This document shows, in pieces, positions 22,936 to 28,729 of a DNA stretch of 28,729 bases. The notes beneath the pieces are model-generated. The model was not told the DNA's origin, did not search any database, and worked only from the letters and a program-made list of their open reading frames with translations. The DNA comes from a virus: positions 1 to 28,729 of the IMG/VR virus record IMGVR_UViG_3300043449_000662, one strand, 5' to 3'. Numbering within the stretch: the stretch's first letter is position 1; every line of letters begins with the position of its first letter. Both the position numbers and the translations under genes were made by a program.

Positions 22936-25292
22936 TGAGCCATCATCGGAGGCTGAGCATTAGGCTGCGGCTGCTGTTGCTGCTGCTGCTGTGACGGCAT
23001 ACCGATCTGCGACAATACCTGTGCAGACGCCATTTTCTCGCGATCGATCAATTCTTGCGCGAGTTGCTGGATGTCTTGGCGAGGCTTGCGCGTCATCTCA
23101 ATGATCGAGGGCCAGTCAACCTGAACACCAGACTTAGCGGCGATCTCTGCCGCTTTCAGGATGATGTTGCTTTCCATCTCATCGCGCTGCAGATCGGCGT
23201 TAAGTTGCAGTTTCGCGCGCTCAATACCCTGCTGCTGCAATTTAGCGAACGTATCCGCCTGCGCCTTGGCGAGTTCAACCTCGGCTAGCAGGACATTTGG
23301 ATCCTTCTGGTTAGCCTTTGCCGCCGCCTGCTGCTGAGCAAGCATCTGCTCCTGTTGAGGGCTTATCGGGCTGAAGAAGCTATCCGGGTTTTTATAACCA
23401 GCCTTTCGAACGATCTGGCTTAGCGTTTGCTGATACTGGCTCAGTTTTACAAGCGGGTTGTCTAACCCCATGAGCTGCAGGATCTGCTCCTGCTTCTGGG
23501 CAACCGTCGTCAGGAAAGCCATTTGCTGAGCATCGTCGCCACGGCCAAGAGCCACGGAGACGGTGCAGTCCATGTTGGCGTCCCAGGTAGTCGGATCAAC
23601 CGGCACCCACTCACCACGCAGGCGGATAAGAAGCGGCTTATCCTGATGACGCGTGATCAGCTTGAGCAGGCCGGTAAACAGCTGCTTCATGCCGTTCTCA
23701 GCAAAGGTGCGTGCAATAAGCTCGATACGCTCTTGCGCCGCAGAGATCTGAGCTGTAACCGCAGCCCGCGTGGTGGACTGCAGGAGATCGGCATCTAAGC
23801 CCTGGCTCGTCGGAGTAACGCCGGTGCGCTGAGCCTTGATCTGATCCATATACTCAATGATCGGCATGGCCGACTGGCCGACAAATGGGGTAGACAGATC
23901 CTGAACCGCCCCGATCTGACGCATACGAATAACGGCTCCAACCTCCTTATTCAGGACGTCGTCCATATTCGCCTGCCCCTCAACAACGGCTGTGCGAGGG
24001 AAGATCGACTGAGCTAAACTATCCAGCGTGGCCCGCATAACGTGGCTCTTGATGCGCTGGAGATCCATCGTCACGTCAGCGATAGAGTGTCCAAACATCG
24101 TGTGCGGCTCTGGATCTGGGCAGAACACCGCAAACGGGACGTGATCTACTATTTCGTCCTTGAGGACGAAGCATTCCTGTCCGATGCACTCAATGCAACG
24201 CAGCTCGGCAACACCGTCGCCGTCCTTATCTACGCGCATGAAGATCTTCATATATTTCACGCGACGCATTGACGGATCGTCATTGTCAGTCGGGAAGTAG
24301 ACGCCACGGTTACGCTCATAATCTTCCATCTGAGCGATCCAGAGGTTATCTTCCCCTGGCGAACCGTGTTCTACAATATCTTCCTCGTCGTAACCCATCT
24401 CAATAAGTTCAGAGACGGTTACGAGATCCCGGTAGCCGACAAGATCAAAGAACTTGTCCGTGTCCCTCGCTCGTCTGTCGCAGATGAAGCATTCGGGTGG
24501 TAGCGCGCGGACACGGTATTTGCGCTCCTGATCAACCAGCCGGACGCAAATTGAAAACGTCGGCGGTTCGATAGGGCTGATCTGTGGTTCCGGGTTTGCG
24601 TAGACGAGCTGAGCATTCGGGTTTTGCTGCATCATCAGCAAAAGCTGATCATTCGTGATGCCGCTGAAATGCCGCTCAGTAACGCGATCTTCGCTTTCCG
24701 CCCACCAGGTGACGACACCTAGCTTTTTCAGAAGGGCATCCTTAAAGGCGGAATAAAGGATGTTGAACCCTGGGTTCATCTCGTTGAAAACGAAATTAAC
24801 CGCATCCGACGCCTGATCAGCAACCGGGACATCCTCGCCAGTGCGAGGCATGTATTCAACAATGCGCTGGCCCGACGTAAAGATACGCATCAGGCTCGGC
24901 ATGATCGCCTGAATGGTGTCACGCACCTCAGACAGAACAACCTGAGATCTGCCAGGCTCTTCGTCACCAAACGGAGAACCGCGATAATACTCAGCAGCCT
25001 GAACACGCGCCGGGGTGATCAACGTGTCAATATACGTCTCAGACGCTTGAACGGCGATCTTTACTCTATTCTGAAACTCAAGCTCGCCGAGCGGGTTGAG
25101 CTTCTGACGCATATCAGAGTCGCCGGGGCCATAAGACGTCGCATCGCCCTCTTGTGCTTCCTCCGCCATCTCTAGCGGATCGGCGTCATCTTCCTGCTCT
25201 TCAGGAAGCGGCGTGGCCTCAAGGGCTTCTGTCAGGCCGACATCCCTCGGGCTAGCCGAAGGACGCGAGCGGCGACGTCTCGTGCGAGCCAT
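22932..25292 (-). CDS. Portal protein
   Basis: 786 residues, near the length of large podophage portals. The first 60 residues are disordered and acidic. The body starts at NPLGELEFQNRVKIAVQ and includes AAEYYRGSPFGDEEPGRSQV, VRDTIQAIMPSLMRIFTSG and GVTPTSQGLDADLLQSTTRA, with GMKQLFTGLLKLI, as in P22-type and related portals. The C-terminal 130 residues are a helical barrel-like Gln/Ala-rich part ending in seven Gln (about 768-774). It forms the dodecameric ring through which DNA enters. It lies between terminase and scaffold as expected. Confidence 0.85.
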   Translation of the reverse strand: MARTRRRRSRPSASPRDVGLTEALEATPLPEEQEDDADPLEMAEEAQEGDATSYGPGDSDMRQKLNPLGELEFQNRVKIAVQASETYIDTLITPARVQAAEYYRGSPFGDEEPGRSQVVLSEVRDTIQAIMPSLMRIFTSGQRIVEYMPRTGEDVPVADQASDAVNFVFNEMNPGFNILYSAFKDALLKKLGVVTWWAESEDRVTERHFSGITNDQLLLMMQQNPNAQLVYANPEPQISPIEPPTFSICVRLVDQERKYRVRALPPECFICDRRARDTDKFFDLVGYRDLVTVSELIEMGYDEEDIVEHGSPGEDNLWIAQMEDYERNRGVYFPTDNDDPSMRRVKYMKIFMRVDKDGDGVAELRCIECIGQECFVLKDEIVDHVPFAVFCPDPEPHTMFGHSIADVTMDLQRIKSHVMRATLDSLAQSIFPRTAVVEGQANMDDVLNKEVGAVIRMRQIGAVQDLSTPFVGQSAMPIIEYMDQIKAQRTGVTPTSQGLDADLLQSTTRAAVTAQISAAQERIELIARTFAENGMKQLFTGLLKLITRHQDKPLLIRLRGEWVPVDPTTWDANMDCTVSVALGRGDDAQQMAFLTTVAQKQEQILQLMGLDNPLVKLSQYQQTLSQIVRKAGYKNPDSFFSPISPQQEQMLAQQQAAAKANQKDPNVLLAEVELAKAQADTFAKLQQQGIERAKLQLNADLQRDEMESNIILKAAEIAAKSGVQVDWPSIIEMTRKPRQDIQQLAQELIDREKMASAQVLSQIGMPSQQQQQQQPQPNAQPPMMAQ

Positions 25293-25295
25293 AAA

Positions 25296-25502
25296 TTAGC
25301 AGCCTTTGCTGTTCTTAAAGCTCATGCCGTGGCCGACAGTATTCGACGTTTTCACACGGCCAGACGCAGGCGGCTTAATGCCTTTGCCATTCGCTCTAGC
25401 CGGAGCATTCGATACCTTCGGCTGCTTGGCGGGATCAGCGCCAGACGCAGCTTTGCCAGCCCCAGACTTAGGAGCCGGGGGGCGCATATTGATCTTAGCC
25501 AT
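25296..25502 (-). CDS. Small basic Pro/Ala/Lys-rich protein
   Basis: 68 residues between terminase and portal, with GAGGA about 10 bases before the ATG. It is low in complexity, very basic and probably disordered (RPPAPKSGAGKAASGADPAK), ending GMSFKNSKGC. No family recognised. A nucleic-acid or capsid-binding role would suit its charge but nothing proves it. The reverse frame of similar length has no comparable support. Confidence 0.55.
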   Translation of the reverse strand: MAKINMRPPAPKSGAGKAASGADPAKQPKVSNAPARANGKGIKPPASGRVKTSNTVGHGMSFKNSKGC

Positions 25503-25515
25503 TTAGATGTTTCCT

Positions 25516-26907
25516 CTAGCAAATAGAGACGCGTCGCTGCAGCGGCTTACCGGGTAGCCATTTCAAAGCTCGGCCACCAACCGTGGCCGCTTGGCCGGCA
25601 AAACTAAGGCAAAGTGCATCTGCGAGATCGGGAGAACGCATTCCGCGCTTCTTCAATTCAGACTTGCTCTCAACCTTAATTTTGCCATTGCTTGAAAACG
25701 AGTAAGTCGGGGCGATCAGCTCAGCCCGTAACTCATCATCTTTCGGCAGTCGGACGGCTCGAGTTTCCAGCCAGTCTTTGGCGGCGATCCATAACTCGTC
25801 TCTCAGTCGATACGCCTGCTGATTGAGCGCATTGCTCTCTGAGACGTTGACATCGCGAACATTAAAACCCAATTCGCGCAGACGATCGGCGACACCGCCG
25901 CCAAGGCCAATGCTGTCCACGCAAATCTCAGCGGGCTTGTCCATATTCGCTTCATGGACAATCCGCCCCACCGTTCCCATCAGATCCTCGCCAGACCAAT
26001 GGCGCATCTCGATGACGACGTTACCGCGTCGTTTGCAAATTACCGATCTATCCGATCCGTAACGCGCAATGTCGCAGCCAAAGATGAGATCCGCTTGCGG
26101 GTCGAGCGCAACGTCTCGCGACATAGCGCTGTCCACAAGATCAGCTGCAATAAGGCTATCATCGTCGCGTAGAGCAAACTCACCAAGAACGCGAACACGG
26201 AACGCATTCGAGTTCTCGCCATATGTGCTTTTGATCTGCTCGACGAAGTCTGAACTCACCAACGGAATATCGACGCATGAGACATGCATCGTTTTCCAAT
26301 CGCCCTTGAGCTGGTGGTGCGTTCTAAAAAACAGTCCAGTGTTTCGCGTCGGGTTGCCGATCAGGATCGTCGTCGCGGAGTGGCCCGACATAGATCCAGC
26401 GGCGCTTTCAAACACCGCTTCCGGGATAGCGCTCGCCTCGTCGCAGATGAGCAGAACATGCTCGCTATGAACGCCCGCTAGCGCCTCTGGTCTCTCAGCG
26501 GAACTTGTTCTCGCCGTGATGAACGAGCTTTCCGGCGCGCCCTTCTGGACGATGCGATCGGAGAACACGTCGAGGCTTTCGCGCAACGGCTCCGGCAGCT
26601 TATTCACCCAGTGCTTAACCTCGGCGAACAGCGCGTCATACAGCTGGCCCGCAGTCGGCGCCGTGCAGACGCTCTTTTGCGGGAGCCGCGTAATCATGTG
26701 CCAGATCAGCAGCCAGGCGCAGGCGGTGGATTTCCCGACACCGTGGCCGGCTCTCACCGAGATCCGACGCTCGCCTTTCGCGACATGCATCAGGAACTGT
26801 TCTTGCCAGGGCATAGGCTCGGCGCCCAGGACGTTCCTGACAAATTTGACCGGCTCGTCGCGATACGCCGCGATGAAGATGTCGAGCGCGGCAGCGAGAT
26901 CTGTCAT
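25516..26907 (-). CDS. terL: Terminase large subunit
   Basis: 463 residues, ATGA-coupled to the gene before it. ATPase domain: Walker A GHGVGKS (54-60), Walker B VLLICDEA (Asp156, Glu157), and ILIGNPTRNTG as the coupling motif. Nuclease domain (RNase H fold): Asp279 in FGCDIARYGSDRS, Asp331 in CVDSIGLGG, and an Asp in SPDLADAL near the C-terminus. It drives DNA into the prohead through the portal and cuts the concatemer. All key residues are present. No terminase small subunit is recognised in the window. Confidence 0.93.
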   Translation of the reverse strand: MTDLAAALDIFIAAYRDEPVKFVRNVLGAEPMPWQEQFLMHVAKGERRISVRAGHGVGKSTACAWLLIWHMITRLPQKSVCTAPTAGQLYDALFAEVKHWVNKLPEPLRESLDVFSDRIVQKGAPESSFITARTSSAERPEALAGVHSEHVLLICDEASAIPEAVFESAAGSMSGHSATTILIGNPTRNTGLFFRTHHQLKGDWKTMHVSCVDIPLVSSDFVEQIKSTYGENSNAFRVRVLGEFALRDDDSLIAADLVDSAMSRDVALDPQADLIFGCDIARYGSDRSVICKRRGNVVIEMRHWSGEDLMGTVGRIVHEANMDKPAEICVDSIGLGGGVADRLRELGFNVRDVNVSESNALNQQAYRLRDELWIAAKDWLETRAVRLPKDDELRAELIAPTYSFSSNGKIKVESKSELKKRGMRSPDLADALCLSFAGQAATVGGRALKWLPGKPLQRRVSIC

Positions 26908-27932
26908 TTATTCAAAAGGCCACGAACAATCTGCATGTTCTCGGGGACATCGTAATCCAGCCAAGGATAACGAGCCGCTCTTTGATCAGCGTCCAAGCTC
27001 ATGCGCTTTTGCGTCGTTCTTGCCTCGACCTCGCCCGCAGAGCGTCGGTAGGCTTCATTTGCGGCGTATTCCTGAGCAGCCTTGTCCGCGACAGGGCTGG
27101 GTTTCTTGGTCATCTTTAGATAGACCTGATAATCCCTATCAGGAGCTAGACCCTCATATCCCGCCGCTTTAGAAAATGTTTCATGGTTCAGAGGCGTCGT
27201 CATTGCTTTGACGCGCTCTTTGTAAATTTCCCAGGCCGGCGTTCCCTTCTTCAGGGTTAAATTATTCCCGCCCGGAGCAAACCCCTCACGATTTTGCACA
27301 GCATGCTGCATTTCATGCAATGCAGTCGAAAGCGGGTTATCAGATCTTGAGCCTATCCGAATAAATTCATCTACACCGTGAACGCCATCGATCGGAGGCG
27401 CGTAAGCGCCGCTGGCTACTCCACGCTGCCCGTAATTTACCTCTATGTCTTTCATATTCGGGTAAGCGTCAAACGCTTGATCGTGGCTTACAACCTCTGG
27501 CAGCTTGCCTTCAAAAGCAGCGCCACGTTGAATATATCCCTTTAACGAAGCCCCATTGTCTGGGATTTCAAATCGCCATTTGCCATCGACGCCTTTAAAC
27601 CATCCAGTCGCGTCCCAGATGCTTTCACGGCTCGCGCCCTCGTCAGCCATTTTTTCGGCATGGGCCAGCTTTGCGTGATCAGCAACCTTGGCGCCGCGAC
27701 CAAGAAACATACCCGTTTGCGGGGTCGCTCCCAGCATCGTCTCAAACGCGCCCAGGACATCCCCGCCCTGGTATTGCTTCACAGCGTCGCCAGCCGCCTT
27801 GTAGGGATCCGGGAGGAGCTGGTCGAGAAGGCCATATGTGCGCGCAGGGAAATCATTCGCCTGGACATATTGCGGCTGTTGCGGGTCTTCCTGGTCATCC
27901 AGCAAGCCGCGAACAAAGGCAGATGCGTCCAT
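26904..27932 (-). CDS. Zincin-like protein with a polyvalent-protein type domain
   Basis: 342 residues; GAGGGG lies a few bases before the ATG. Residues 1-110 are helical and phage-like (LLDQLLPDPYKAAGDAVKQY). Residues 110-140 read WFKGVDGKWRFEIPDN. Then comes a metallopeptidase motif: ALHEMQHAVQ with H206, E207 and H210, and, about 90 residues later, YRRSAGEVEAR, whose Glu301 or Glu303 could be the third zinc ligand. HE.QH plus AGEVEAR is typical of the large polyvalent protein associated domains (probably LPD23) of phages. It directly precedes terL. Substrate unknown; it could be a protease injected with DNA or a head-maturation factor. Confidence 0.65.
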   Translation of the reverse strand: MDASAFVRGLLDDQEDPQQPQYVQANDFPARTYGLLDQLLPDPYKAAGDAVKQYQGGDVLGAFETMLGATPQTGMFLGRGAKVADHAKLAHAEKMADEGASRESIWDATGWFKGVDGKWRFEIPDNGASLKGYIQRGAAFEGKLPEVVSHDQAFDAYPNMKDIEVNYGQRGVASGAYAPPIDGVHGVDEFIRIGSRSDNPLSTALHEMQHAVQNREGFAPGGNNLTLKKGTPAWEIYKERVKAMTTPLNHETFSKAAGYEGLAPDRDYQVYLKMTKKPSPVADKAAQEYAANEAYRRSAGEVEARTTQKRMSLDADQRAARYPWLDYDVPENMQIVRGLLNK

Positions 27933-27991
27933 TTAGCCCCTCAGAAAATCGCCACATTTCATGGAAATCATCAGACCCAGAGGGGACATCC

Positions 27992-28309
27992 ATGAAAACA
28001 ATCGCATTCGCCGCCGTAACGGCCATCGGCCTGCTTTCGCTCGCCGGTTGTAAATCACAGCCAACTCAGGCCGATCTCGAACTCCAGGCCTACGAGCGCG
28101 TCCTCGCCGAGAAGGTCGAGAAAAAGCAGATGAGCGTCGCAGAAGCGGATCTCGCTCGCCAGCAATACCTCGGCAATCTCAGAGCCAGAGAAAGCAACAT
28201 CGCCGCCTCATACGGGGTAGCTAATCAGGGCAACGCCTATGCGCAGAACTCCACAGCGCTCACAGGCCTCGCTCTCGTCTGCGCAGGCCAGAGAGGCGGC
28301 TGCAGATAG
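27992..28309 (+). CDS. Small lipoprotein on the opposite strand
   Basis: 105 residues from the ATG at 27992, with GAGGGGA 5 bases upstream. MKTIAFAAVTAIGLLSLAGC is a clear lipoprotein signal with Cys20. The mature part is a charged helix (LELQAYERVLAEKVEKKQ, ADLARQQYL) followed by a Gly/Asn/Ala-rich tail ending GQRGGCR. It is the only + strand gene in the right part and starts 59 bases from the divergent zincin gene. It may be a lysogenic-conversion or superinfection gene expressed from its own promoter; that is inference. Confidence 0.7.
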   Translation: MKTIAFAAVTAIGLLSLAGCKSQPTQADLELQAYERVLAEKVEKKQMSVAEADLARQQYLGNLRARESNIAASYGVANQGNAYAQNSTALTGLALVCAGQRGGCR

Positions 28310-28633
28310 AGGCATGCTACGATCTAACGGAGCCACATCGTTTGCAGTACAAACGGCTCGATTTCACAAAACTTGGATGAAACGCCGGGAAAAGGGCTAT
28401 TTTTGTCCAAATTTTTTGTATTTTTTTCTGGGTGGATTTGAGAAATAGGCAGAGGGGGTGCTGTGTCAGGGGCGGGGCCGATGGTGGTCAGCCCCCAGGG
28501 GGGTCTCGACGGCCCGGTCGCTCCTGGTGCGCCGATCTCCCACATATCTCCACACATACACACATCAACCATGCCGCATCTCATTGATGCGCTTGCATGT
28601 TCAGCCATACGCAATACAGGTTAGGATGCTGTG
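28310..28633. other. Non-coding stretch with AT-rich core
   Basis: About 320 bases without a convincing gene. It has an inverted repeat CGTTTG-CAGTA-CAAACG at 28339-28355, a run of T-rich DNA at about 28400-28430 and a G-rich stretch after it. A 96-codon minus frame exists but looks like chance (Cys/Met/Pro/Trp rich, no family). A late promoter reading left could lie here; I cannot place it. Confidence 0.4.
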
Positions 28634-28729
28634 CTACGTTGGCGTGACGTCTTTGTAGGTCGTCTCTATCTGCTTGGCCTGGCCTGCAAGGCGCAGCAAC
28701 GCATCAGCGTGGGCCACAGCGACATTGAC
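28634..28729 (-). CDS. C-terminal end of an unknown gene, cut by the window edge
   Basis: The minus frame is open from the right edge for 31 codons to TAG at 28636-28634. The residues (VNVAVAHADALLRLAGQAKQ, then IETTYKDVTPT) look like a real helical protein end. It would precede the late operon, where a terminase small subunit is often found, but these residues do not identify one. Confidence 0.5.
   Translation of the reverse strand, partial: VNVAVAHADALLRLAGQAKQIETTYKDVTPT

Noticed and set aside
22968-22995. GCT/GTT triplet microsatellite
   Set aside because: It is the poly-Gln end of the portal gene. Such tails are common there, and the run is short.
28536-28545. Another TCCCACA copy near the right end as a distant arm site
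   Set aside because: A single isolated 7-mer is expected by chance several times in a window this long, and no partner copy lies at 11-base spacing.
28324-28614. 96-codon - strand ORF near the right end
   Set aside because: Composition is Cys/Met/Pro/Trp rich, no family or good ribosome site is visible, and it lies over an AT-rich non-coding stretch.

Overview
The window holds the structural half of a temperate, short-tailed (podovirus-type) phage that most likely infects an alphaproteobacterium. The late genes follow the P22-like order: terminase, portal, scaffold, SU10/DUF5309-type coat, gp4-like adaptor, fibres, gp10-like tail hub and ejection proteins. No tape-measure, tail-tube or sheath gene is visible. 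The host guess rests on the GC-rich sequence and on a small protein that resembles the head-spike base of the Rhodobacter gene transfer agent. It is an inference.

Left part (1-2768, + strand): the end of an HNH endonuclease, a small unknown protein, an excisionase-like helix-turn-helix protein overlapping a tyrosine integrase, and then an attachment region. This region carries a 38-nt copy of the 5' half of a tRNA-Gly(CCC) gene, flanked by five copies of the 7-mer TCCCACA or its complement. Phage genes lie on both sides, so this reads as attP of an unintegrated (virion or circular) genome rather than a prophage end. Two small + strand genes follow.

Middle and right (2786-27932, - strand): one long, tightly packed late operon read right to left. 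Its order is a zincin-like protein, large terminase, a small basic protein, portal, a small protein, scaffold, coat protein, a strong terminator, a small protein, head-tail adaptor, spike-base-like protein, a structural protein, an S74 fibre, two tandem paralogues, a 52-aa ORF, a 21-residue-repeat protein, a second S74 fibre, a glycine-rich adhesin, a Dps-like protein, the gp10-like tail protein, three ejection-type proteins with a transglycosylase, and a compact lysis cassette. Many of the genes are joined by ATGA, GTGA or TAATG overlaps, which suggests translational coupling. The operon ends at a terminator facing a + strand terminator.

Right end (27992-28729): a + strand lipoprotein gene on the opposite strand to the late operon, about 320 bases with no convincing gene, and the last 31 codons of a - strand gene cut by the window edge.

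The most striking object is an 884-nt group I intron that splits the coat protein gene after the first base of Trp codon 47. P1 with the conserved U-G pair, P3, P4, P8 and P9 can be read by eye, and the terminal G is in place. It encodes a two-motif LAGLIDADG homing endonuclease whose reading frame runs through the ribozyme core at both ends. Splicing restores a 343-aa coat protein.
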